From Clostridiales bacterium UBA4696 (GTDB taxonomy: Bacteria > Bacillota > Clostridia > Oscillospirales > Oscillospiraceae): a DNA stretch of 5,827 bases. Both the position numbers and the translations under genes were made by a program. Location: positions 11,805 to 17,631 of the forward strand of contig DHKK01000176.1 of assembly GCA_002404795.1 (NCBI GenBank), read 5' to 3'. This document shows, in pieces, positions 1 to 5,590 of the stretch. Positions within the stretch are counted from its first letter, which is position 1, and each line of letters starts with the position of its first letter. The notes beneath the pieces are model-generated. The model was not told the origin of the DNA. It did not search any database and saw only the letters and a program-made list of their open reading frames with translations.

Positions 1-1027
1 CGACGCCGTGGAAGGCCTCATAGTAGTGGCTGATGCCGCGGATGATGGCGATGGACTGCTCGATGGTCGGCTCGGCCACGGTGACGGGCTGGAAGCGGCG
101 CTCGAGCGCGGCATCCTTTTCGATGTGCTTGCGGTATTCGTTGAACGTGGTAGCACCGATGACCTGGATCTCGCCGCGGGACAGGGCGGGCTTGAGGATG
201 TTGGCCGCGTTCATGGAGCCTTCGGCGTCGCCCGCGCCGACGAGATTGTGGACCTCGTCGATGACGAGGATGATATTGCCGAGCTTTTTGACCTCCTCGA
301 TGAGGCCCTTCATGCGGCTTTCAAACTGGCCGCGGAACTGCGTGCCGGCGACGAGGGCCGTGAGGTCCATCAGGTAGACCTCTTTGTTCTGCAGCTTATA
401 GGGTACGTCCTTTTCCGCGATCTTCTGGGCCAGGCCCTCGGCGATGGCCGTCTTGCCGACGCCAGGCTCGCCGATGAGGCAGGGATTGTTCTTCTGGCGG
501 CGGTTGAGGATCTGGATGACGCGCTCGAGCTCCTCCTCGCGGCCGATGATATGGTCCAGCTTGCCGTCGCGCGCCTTCTGCGTGAGGTTCTGGCAGTAGG
601 TATCGAGGAATTTGTGCTTTTTGTTTTTGGAGCCGTTCGGCTTTTCCGCCGCGCGCTGGCGGCTCTCGGTCTTTTCCGGCTCCGGGGCGGCGGGGACGTT
701 GTCCTGTCCGGCTGCGCCGAAGAGCTTGTTGAGGAACGGGAAGGTCGCGGTCTGGCTGTCGTTCTCGTCGGCCTCATCGTCATCGATCTGGTTCTGGCCG
801 AGCAGGCCCTCCAGACCGTTCATGGCTTCGGTCATTTCGCCGTTGAGGTTTTCCAGATCATCCTCCGACAGGCCCATCCGCTCGATCATATCGTCGACGG
901 GCTTGATGCCCATTTCCTTCGCGCACTTGAGGCACAAGCCCTCGTTGACGGTCTTTCCGCCGTCAATTTTTGTAATAAAGATCACTGCAAGATTCTTTTT
1001 GCATCTTGAGCATAAGGTCGGTTTCAT
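1..1027 (-). CDS. clpE: ClpE-like AAA+ unfoldase, ATP-binding subunit of Clp protease (N-terminal 342 residues; 3' end outside window)
   Basis: This is a Clp/Hsp100 ATPase that would unfold substrate proteins and feed them to ClpP in the cytoplasm. The frame is open from the ATG at 1027 to the left edge with no stop, so the gene is truncated by the window (342 residues of roughly 700-750 expected). Residues 6-35 hold a zinc finger of two CxxC pairs (C6/C9 and C32/C35). A hydrophilic, acidic linker follows to about residue 139, and the first AAA+ domain starts near F140. Within it are Walker A GEPGVGKT (186-193), Walker B ending in D257-E258, the sensor-1 stretch IGATTFNEYR, and the LERRFQPV arginine-finger region (R310, R311). 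The N-terminal zinc finger in place of Clp_N repeats, and the AEGSMNAANILKPAL stretch, resemble ClpE rather than ClpC or ClpB. The start is fixed by AAGGAG placed 8 nt upstream. The UVR segment and second AAA domain cannot be seen, so a related Clp ATPase is not fully excluded. Confidence 0.88.
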   Translation of the reverse strand, partial: MKPTLCSRCKKNLAVIFITKIDGGKTVNEGLCLKCAKEMGIKPVDDMIERMGLSEDDLENLNGEMTEAMNGLEGLLGQNQIDDDEADENDSQTATFPFLNKLFGAAGQDNVPAAPEPEKTESRQRAAEKPNGSKNKKHKFLDTYCQNLTQKARDGKLDHIIGREEELERVIQILNRRQKNNPCLIGEPGVGKTAIAEGLAQKIAEKDVPYKLQNKEVYLMDLTALVAGTQFRGQFESRMKGLIEEVKKLGNIILVIDEVHNLVGAGDAEGSMNAANILKPALSRGEIQVIGATTFNEYRKHIEKDAALERRFQPVTVAEPTIEQSIAIIRGISHYYEAFHGV

Positions 1028-1035
1028 AGAGGTGT

Positions 1036-1041
1036 CTCCTT
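1036..1041 (-). promoter_or_regulatory. Shine-Dalgarno site of the clpE-like gene
   Basis: On the minus strand this reads AAGGAG, a near-perfect anti-16S match, with an 8-nt spacer to the ATG at 1027-1025. It fixes the start of the clp gene. The next zinc-finger residues follow directly, so a later start would delete C6 and C9. Confidence 0.85.
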
Positions 1042-1055
1042 ATCGTGCTTTTGCT

Positions 1056-1091
1056 TCTAAAGAGTATATCACAGACAGGCAGTCGTATCGT
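1056..1091 (-). promoter_or_regulatory. Predicted promoter of the clpE-like gene (extended -10)
   Basis: The minus strand reads TGATATACT at 1071-1063, an extended -10 element (TGn followed by TATACT, one mismatch from TATAAT). Transcription would start near 1056, giving a leader of about 29 nt that contains the AAGGAG site. The -35 position at 17-nt spacing (1091-1086, ACGATA) is poor, consistent with dependence on the extended -10. A and T tracts at 1109-1120 sit where an UP element could lie. Looking through the whole 1028-1123 gap I see no GTCAAA/TTTGAC half-sites (CtsR) and no CIRCE-like repeat. This is a pattern-based prediction. Confidence 0.55.
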
Positions 1092-1109
1092 TGCAGAATT
1101 GTAAACGAT
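1087..1109. repeat. 6-bp inverted repeat overlapping the clp -35 region
   Basis: ATCGTT at 1087-1092 is mirrored by AACGAT at 1104-1109, with an 11-nt centre. It covers the weak -35 position of the predicted clp promoter and extends upstream, which is where a repressor or activator would bind. It has no T tract behind it, so it is a poor terminator. Six-bp arms can occur by chance, so functional significance is uncertain. Confidence 0.35.
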
Positions 1110-1115
1110 TTTTGG

Positions 1116-1146
1116 AAAAAGTTTTACGGGACATACAGGGTCCCGT
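1116..1146 (-). terminator. Candidate intrinsic terminator at the end of the operon, overlapping the DUF5711-type stop codon
   Basis: In the minus-strand transcript ACGGGAC (1146-1140) pairs perfectly with GTCCCGT (1132-1126) around a 7-nt loop. The stem is made from the last seven codons plus the first base of the TAA stop. It is followed by AAAAC and then TTTTT (1120-1116). The GC-rich stem and downstream T5 argue for termination just before the clp promoter. The 5-nt AAAAC between stem and T tract is not canonical and lowers confidence. Confidence 0.45.
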
Positions 1147-2287
1147 GGCCGTTGGCCAGCAGGATCGCCGAGCCGTCGGCGCGCATGACCACGCTGGCCG
1201 CGCCCGCGGTATTGTCGGAAACGTCGTATTCCTGCAGGGTCTGGTCATAGATGGAGAGTGAGCTGCTCGTCAGGATCGCCAGATATTTGCCCGCGGCGGA
1301 GATATCGAGGATCTGCTCGCCGGAGGACAGGCGGCCGAGCTCCGCGCCGTCATAGCCGACGGTCAGGACGGTATAGCGGTTGCCCGCCTGATAGAGGTTC
1401 ATCACGAGCGTCAGACAGCCGCTGCCGTCGGTGGTGTAGTCCTTGAGGTACGACTCGCCGTAGGAGAAGCTGCCGAGCAGATTCCCGTCCAGATCGTAGA
1501 AGCTGAGCGCATCCTCGGCCAGCACGCAGAGCTTGCTGTCGGACACGAAGTGCAGGTCGTAGATCATGGCGTTGCCGATGGGGATGGTGCAGGCGATCTC
1601 CTCTGCATCGGTCCGGAAGAGGATGACGGAGGATTCAAACATGCCGTCCTGCTGCCCGAGGACCGCCGCGGCGGCGTATTTTGACCCGCTGGCCACGGCG
1701 CAGCGCATGAAGTACTGGCTGGCGGACAGCCAGCGGTAGATGAGCGACTGCTGGCTGTTATAGACATAAAGAACGGATTTATACCCGGGCTCCGAGGAGA
1801 GATAGCAGACGCTGTCGTCCGCGGCGATATCGGCGTCGAGGATCGCGCGCTGCGAGGCGACGTGCAGGACAGAGCCCTTCTTCTGGCTGGCAGCCTCCAG
1901 CACGGTCCCGCCGGCGTCATAGGCCAGGGCGACCGTATTGCCGGTCTTGAGAACGGGCACGGACATGGCGGCCTGAATGGACGCGGTCTCCGTGCCGTCT
2001 TTATCGTAGAGACTCAGTCCCGTCGCCGAGGCGACGGCCAGACCGCCGGACAGGCCGGCATACTGGTTGGAGTTGCTCTCGTCATAGAGGAATCGGCCGC
2101 TCTTGCTGTCGTCCGAGACGTTCAGATAGCGCACGTAGCGCTGCAGCGCGTCGAGATTCAGCTGGTCGCTGGACACATACGCCGCGACGCCGCCCGCCAC
2201 AAGCACCGTGAGCAGCACGAAGGCGGCGATGCGCTTTCCGAGGCCCGGCTTTTTCTGCGGCTGCAGCTGCGAAACATTATCCGACAT
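1124..2287 (-). CDS. Membrane-anchored DUF5711-type protein, probable extracytoplasmic beta-propeller
   Basis: This 387-residue protein has no known function. A short cytoplasmic N-terminus with basic residues (K12, K13, K18, R19) precedes one hydrophobic helix at about 20-38, so the remaining 350 residues should face outward, anchored by an uncleaved signal. That part is rich in short alternating beta-strand stretches and carries a degenerate recurring motif: LSLYDKDG (91-98), LSFYDLDG (261-268) and LSIYDQT (344-350), with looser copies between. This is typical of WD40/PQQ-like propeller blades. I assign it to DUF5711 from the SSDQLNLDALQRYVRY segment after the helix and the overall form; this is recognition, not a search result. 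The ATG at 2287 is chosen because GGGAAGG lies 9 nt upstream; the ATGs at 2311 and 2308 lack a Shine-Dalgarno site. The gene overlaps the truA end by 11 nt, so its translation is probably coupled. Confidence 0.82.
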   Translation of the reverse strand: MSDNVSQLQPQKKPGLGKRIAAFVLLTVLVAGGVAAYVSSDQLNLDALQRYVRYLNVSDDSKSGRFLYDESNSNQYAGLSGGLAVASATGLSLYDKDGTETASIQAAMSVPVLKTGNTVALAYDAGGTVLEAASQKKGSVLHVASQRAILDADIAADDSVCYLSSEPGYKSVLYVYNSQQSLIYRWLSASQYFMRCAVASGSKYAAAAVLGQQDGMFESSVILFRTDAEEIACTIPIGNAMIYDLHFVSDSKLCVLAEDALSFYDLDGNLLGSFSYGESYLKDYTTDGSGCLTLVMNLYQAGNRYTVLTVGYDGAELGRLSSGEQILDISAAGKYLAILTSSSLSIYDQTLQEYDVSDNTAGAASVVMRADGSAILLANGHGTLYVP

Positions 2288-3041
2288 GGAAAACCGCCTT
2301 CCCGTCATCATACCAGAGTTTTGTCATGTACAACCCGCCCGGCGGAACGGTCGGCCCGGCGGCCGTGCGGTCGCCGTTCAGTAAGATCTGCGCCACGTCC
2401 TCCGGCGGGAACTTCCCTTCCGCGGCATAGACGCAGGTACCCGCCATGGCGCGGGCCATATTGTAGAGGAAGCCGTTGGCGCACACCCGCAGCAGGAGCA
2501 GGTCATCCCGGCGCTCCACATCGTAATAATATACGGTGCGGACGGTGGATTTGACGTCCGTGCCGACACTGCGGACAGCCGCAAAATCGTGGGTGCCCAC
2601 AAACTGAGCGGCGGCGGCCTGCATCACCGATTCATCCAGATGCCTGGGATAGAACCAGGCACGGTCAACATAGAAAGGATCCTTCAGGCGGGAATTATAT
2701 ATCTGGTAGGTATATTCCTTTTTCGCGCAGGAGCCGATGGCATTGAATCCGTCGTGCACCTCAAAGGCTTTGGTGACCACAATGTCGCAGGGCAGATGGG
2801 TATTGAGCGCATAGGGCAGCCGCTCCACCGGGATGGTGGAGGCGGTGCGGAAATTGGCAACATAGCAGCGGGCGTGTACCCCTGCATCGGTTCTGCCGCA
2901 ACCGGTCATGTGGACGGGATGCCCCACCACATCGGCGGCAGCCTTTTCCATGGTCTCTGCCACGGTGGGCAGATTCTTCTGCACCTGCCAGCCATGGTAA
3001 GCGGTGCCCAGATAGGTCAGAAAAAGCGCAATATTTCGCAT
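2277..3041 (-). CDS. truA: tRNA pseudouridine(38-40) synthase TruA
   Basis: TruA isomerises uridines at positions 38, 39 and 40 of the tRNA anticodon arm to pseudouridine, in the cytoplasm. The 254 residues match the family's usual length. The N-terminal fold signature LFLTYLGTAYHGWQVQ (6-21) is followed by the catalytic motif GCGRTDAGVHA (47-57), where D52 is the nucleophilic aspartate. Further matches are the KKEYTYQIYN stretch, the FVGTHDFAAVR segment, the NGFLYNMARAMAGT region and the C-terminal AGPTVPPGGLYM motif. The ATG at 3041 is preferred over upstream in-frame starts (to 3101), because those would add 20 residues with no homology and GAGGG (3051-3047) lies 5 nt before it. That GAGGG overlaps the ecfT stop codon, 8 nt upstream, indicating coupling. 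Presence after ecfT is the common Firmicutes arrangement. Confidence 0.96.
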   Translation of the reverse strand: MRNIALFLTYLGTAYHGWQVQKNLPTVAETMEKAAADVVGHPVHMTGCGRTDAGVHARCYVANFRTASTIPVERLPYALNTHLPCDIVVTKAFEVHDGFNAIGSCAKKEYTYQIYNSRLKDPFYVDRAWFYPRHLDESVMQAAAAQFVGTHDFAAVRSVGTDVKSTVRTVYYYDVERRDDLLLLRVCANGFLYNMARAMAGTCVYAAEGKFPPEDVAQILLNGDRTAAGPTVPPGGLYMTKLWYDDGKAVFHVG

Positions 3042-3049
3042 GGCTGCCC

Positions 3050-3856
3050 TCACAGTCCAAAGGACGCCAGGGTCGCAACGGCAGCCACCAGGCAGATGCA
3101 CACACCGAAGGCGATCAGGTCACCCCGCTTGAAGCGAAGCAGCTTGAGCTTGGTTCTTCCCTCGCCGCCTTGGTAGCAGCGGCACTCCATGGCGGTTGCC
3201 AGCTCGTCCGCCCGGCGGAAGGCGCTGATGAACAGCGGAACCAGAATTGGCACCAGCGCCTTTGCACGCTGGACGATGCTGCCCGTTTCAAAATCGGCGC
3301 CGCGCGCCTTCTGGGCGTTCATGATCTTATCCGTCTCCTCGATCAGCGCTGGGATAAAGCGCAGGGCAATGCTCATCATCATGGCGAGCTCATGCACCGG
3401 AACGCGGATCCTTTTCAGAGGATTCAGGAGGCTCTCCAGTCCGTCCGTCAGGGAGATAGGGGATGTGGTATAGGTCAGCAGGAAGGTGCCGGAAATCAGC
3501 ATCAGAATACGCCAGATCATGAAGAGGGCGCGCTTCAGTCCCTCGGTAGTGATGGCAAGGGAGCCAAGGCGCACCAGCTCCACGCCGCCGTCCGTATAGA
3601 AAATGTTCAGGATTGCCGTAAAGGCGAGAATAAACACCAGAGGCTTCATGCCGCGCACGATGGACTTGGGCGGAATGGCGGAGATGCGGATACAGGTCAG
3701 CAGAAACACCAGCATGATGCCATAGGAGATCCAGTTCTGCGCCACAAAGAGCGCAACGATGTACACCATGGTCAGGATCAGCTTGGTTCTGGGGTCAAGG
3801 CGGTGAATGGCGGAATGACCAGGGAAATACTGCCCCAACGTAATGTCTTTAAGCAT
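3050..3856 (-). CDS. ecfT: ECF transporter transmembrane coupling protein EcfT
   Basis: EcfT is the membrane scaffold that joins the two ATPases to a substrate-binding S component in energy-coupling factor importers. The protein has 268 residues, normal for the family. It begins with the HRLDPRTKL segment typical of EcfT (18-26). Hydrophobic segments lie at about 26-40, 43-56, 70-88, 111-130 and 247-265. The cytoplasmic coupling helices carry the two short Arg motifs that contact the ATPases: A184-R185-G186 (in NAQKARGADF) and C225-R226-C227 (in AMECRCYQGGEGRT). The second motif has Cys in place of the textbook A and G. The ATG at 3856 overlaps the ecfA2 stop by 8 nt, and AAGGAG sits 10 nt upstream inside ecfA2. 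No S component gene is adjacent, so this is a shared (group II) module. Confidence 0.95.
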   Translation of the reverse strand: MLKDITLGQYFPGHSAIHRLDPRTKLILTMVYIVALFVAQNWISYGIMLVFLLTCIRISAIPPKSIVRGMKPLVFILAFTAILNIFYTDGGVELVRLGSLAITTEGLKRALFMIWRILMLISGTFLLTYTTSPISLTDGLESLLNPLKRIRVPVHELAMMMSIALRFIPALIEETDKIMNAQKARGADFETGSIVQRAKALVPILVPLFISAFRRADELATAMECRCYQGGEGRTKLKLLRFKRGDLIAFGVCICLVAAVATLASFGL

Positions 3857-4718
3857 GGGCGCCGCTCTCCTTCAGCCGGGTCAGGCAGGCAACCGCCTGC
3901 TCGATGGTATAGACGCTCTCCACATCCAGGCCTCTCTTTTTCAGGTCGAGGAAGATCTGCGTCACGCAGGGAATGTCCAGCCCCATATCCAGCAGCTGCT
4001 GGGCATGGCTGAACACCTCGGTGGGCGGAGCGTCCATGACGAGGCGGGAATTGCAGAGCACCAGAAGGCGATCCGTCACGCGCGCTACATCCTCCATGGA
4101 GTGGCTGACCATCATGACGGTGGCATTCTTTGCCCTTCGGTAGCTTTCGATATGGTCAAGAATTTCGGCTCTGCCGATGGGATCAAGACCGGCAATCGGC
4201 TCATCGAGAATCAGTACCTCCGGCTCCATGGCTATGACGCCTGCAATGGCGGCGCGGCGCTTCTGCCCGCCGGAAAGATCGAAGGGCGAAGCCTGGAGCT
4301 GGCGCTCCGTAATGCCAACGATACCGGCTGCATCGCGTACCCGACGGTCGATCTCCTGCTGGGTCAGTCCCATGTTTTTGGGGCCGAAGGCAATGTCCTT
4401 ATAGACCGTCTCCTCGAATAGCTGGTATTCCGGGTACTGAAACACCAGCCCCACCCGGAAGCGAGCCTGGCGGGTAAACTGCTTATCCGACCAAATATCC
4501 ACACCGCCCAGCAGCACCTGCCCTTCGGTCGGTTTCAAAAGTCCGTTGAGCTGCTGCATCAGTGTGGATTTGCCGGAACCGGTGTGGCCGATGACGCCCA
4601 CAAATTCTCCCCGGTTCAATGTGAAGTTCACATTATCCAGCGCTTTATGCTCAAAGGGAGTTCCGGCGCTGTAGACATAGGTCAGGTTTTTCACCTGCAT
4701 AATGGGTTCCAAACTCAT
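3849..4718 (-). CDS. ecfA2: ECF transporter ATP-binding protein EcfA2
   Basis: This is one of the two ABC ATPases that power ECF uptake; it sits on the cytoplasmic face of EcfT as a heterodimer with EcfA1. Numbered from the ATG at 4718 (289 residues, normal length), it shows the A-loop region YVYSAGTPFE (14-23) characteristic of EcfA2, Walker A GHTGSGKST (44-52), Q-loop Q94 in FQYPEYQLF, signature LSGGQKRR (148-155), Walker B ending in D172-E173, a D-loop in the form DEPIAGLDP, and switch H206. All catalytic residues are present. The start is uncertain: GTG 4727, ATG 4718 and ATG 4700 are all in frame. I chose 4718 because it keeps a normal N-terminus. The stop of ecfA1 lies 12 nt upstream and ecfT overlaps the 3' end. 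Confidence 0.95.
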   Translation of the reverse strand: MSLEPIMQVKNLTYVYSAGTPFEHKALDNVNFTLNRGEFVGVIGHTGSGKSTLMQQLNGLLKPTEGQVLLGGVDIWSDKQFTRQARFRVGLVFQYPEYQLFEETVYKDIAFGPKNMGLTQQEIDRRVRDAAGIVGITERQLQASPFDLSGGQKRRAAIAGVIAMEPEVLILDEPIAGLDPIGRAEILDHIESYRRAKNATVMMVSHSMEDVARVTDRLLVLCNSRLVMDAPPTEVFSHAQQLLDMGLDIPCVTQIFLDLKKRGLDVESVYTIEQAVACLTRLKESGAHA

Positions 4719-4740
4719 TCCTCCCACGAGTCAGGCCTTT
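4719..4740 (-). promoter_or_regulatory. Ambiguous translation start region of ecfA2
   Basis: The minus strand reads GTGGGAGGAATG at 4727-4716. The strong GGGAGG (4725-4720) is only 1 nt from ATG 4718, too close for standard initiation, and 19 nt from ATG 4700, too far. GTG 4727 instead has AAAGG (4740-4736) at an 8-nt spacing, inside the last codons of ecfA1. Either GTG 4727 is the true start, or ribosomes finishing ecfA1 reinitiate at 4718. The sequence alone does not decide. Confidence 0.5.
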
Positions 4741-5579
4741 ATCCAATCGTAAAGTACCTGCGCGCATTCCTCCGGCTCCAGTGCCGTCAGCGGCAGATCG
4801 AAGCCCTTCTGATTCAGCGCCCAGCAGAGCTCAACGCTCTCCGGGGCGGCAAGACCGATCTCGTGAAGCAGCTTCACCTGGGAGAAAACCTCCCTGGGTG
4901 TGCCGTCAGCGGCGATGGTGCCCTTTCTGAGCACCACCACCCGGTCTGCCTGGGCAGCCTCGTCCATATGGTGGGTGATCAGGACAACGGTGATTCCCTT
5001 CTCCCGATTCAGCCGCTTGATGATATCGATAACGCCCTTTCTGCCCTTGGGATCCAGCATGGCAGTGGGCTCGTCCAGCACGATGCAGCGCGGCTCCATG
5101 GCGATAACGCCTGCAATGGCAATGCGCTGCTTCTGGCCGCCGGACAGAAGGTGAGGCGCATGCTCGCGGTATTCGTACATCCCCACCTGCTTCAGCGCAG
5201 CATCCACCCTGCGGCGAATTTCCGGACTGGCAACGCCCAGGTTTTCGGGGCCGAAGGCCACATCCTCTTCCACCACATTTGCGACAATCTGGTTATCCGG
5301 GTTCTGGAACACCATGCCCACACTGCGGCGGACGGCCATCAGCCGCCCCGGGTCGGAGGTATCGATGCCGCAGACATACACCTTGCCGCCGGTGGGCAGC
5401 AGGATGGCATTGAAATGCTTGGCAAGGGTGGATTTTCCGCAGCCGTTGGTGCCAAGGATCGCGGTAAAGCTCCCCTCCTGAATGGAAAGGTTCAAATCCT
5501 CAAACACCGTCACATCCGGTGCACCATCCACACCGGGATAGCGGAAGGCAAGATCTTCCGCTCTGATTAGTTTTTCCAT
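4731..5579 (-). CDS. ecfA1: ECF transporter ATP-binding protein EcfA1
   Basis: This is the partner ATPase of EcfA2 in the energy-coupling factor module. The 282 residues carry all ABC motifs: Walker A GTNGCGKST (43-51), Q-loop Q92 in VFQNPDNQIV, signature LSGGQKQR (145-152), Walker B IVLDE with D169-E170, D-loop ML-DP (174-177) and switch H203 in ITHHMDEA. The FQNPDNQ Q-loop is typical of EcfA1, as FQYPEYQLF is of EcfA2, so the two genes can be told apart. The ATG at 5579 is chosen over the in-frame ATG at 5603, because GGGAGG (5590-5585) lies 5 nt before it and MEKLIRAEDLAFRY is a normal N-terminus. The stop of the upstream methyltransferase is 11 nt away, directly abutting the Shine-Dalgarno sequence. 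The C-terminal region (after about 225) is the usual ECF-type extension. Confidence 0.96.
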   Translation of the reverse strand: MEKLIRAEDLAFRYPGVDGAPDVTVFEDLNLSIQEGSFTAILGTNGCGKSTLAKHFNAILLPTGGKVYVCGIDTSDPGRLMAVRRSVGMVFQNPDNQIVANVVEEDVAFGPENLGVASPEIRRRVDAALKQVGMYEYREHAPHLLSGGQKQRIAIAGVIAMEPRCIVLDEPTAMLDPKGRKGVIDIIKRLNREKGITVVLITHHMDEAAQADRVVVLRKGTIAADGTPREVFSQVKLLHEIGLAAPESVELCWALNQKGFDLPLTALEPEECAQVLYDWIKA

Positions 5580-5584
5580 ATGTG

Positions 5585-5590
5585 CCTCCC
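5585..5590 (-). promoter_or_regulatory. Shine-Dalgarno site deciding the ecfA1 start
   Basis: The minus strand reads GGGAGG with a 5-nt spacer to ATG 5579. It directly follows the TGA stop (5593-5591) of the upstream gene, so a terminating ribosome would cover it. It rules against the ATG at 5603, which would overlap the upstream gene. Confidence 0.8.

Noticed and set aside
370..783. A 137-codon minus-strand frame, rich in Arg, Ser, Thr and Pro.
   Set aside because: It is the +1-type shadow of the clpE-like gene, with composition typical of an out-of-frame reading of GC-rich sequence.
8..1009. A 333-codon plus-strand open frame across the left end of the window.
   Set aside because: It is antisense to the clpE-like gene, which carries the zinc finger, Walker A, Walker B and arginine-finger motifs. 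The plus-strand translation is a low-complexity Asp/Leu/Ala/Gly product with no recognisable domain, as expected opposite a GC-rich gene.
1109..1120. A T5-GG-A5 palindrome as a terminator hairpin.
   Set aside because: A 2-nt loop is too small and an A/T-only stem is too weak. It is better read as the T tract of the neighbouring hairpin or an UP-like A/T stretch.
3042..3101. A 20-residue N-terminal extension of TruA starting at 3101.
   Set aside because: It would overlap ecfT by about 50 nt, adds residues unlike any TruA N-terminus, and the GAGGG site is spaced for the ATG at 3041.
1862..3176. Plus-strand open frames of 230 and 195 codons opposite truA and the DUF5711-type gene.
   Set aside because: Both are shadows of coding sequence on the other strand, overlap each other, and show no domain or plausible start signal.
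4584..5570. A 328-codon plus-strand open frame.
   Set aside because: It is antisense to ecfA1 and the start of ecfA2, both with full ABC motif sets. Its translation is His/Gln-rich and unrecognisable, with no ribosome binding site noted.
3050..5579. A substrate-specific (group I) ECF transporter such as a cobalt or nickel system.
   Set aside because: No S component, CbiN or CbiM gene is adjacent, and two distinct ATPases plus EcfT in the order A1-A2-T-truA indicate the shared group II module, so the substrate cannot be inferred.
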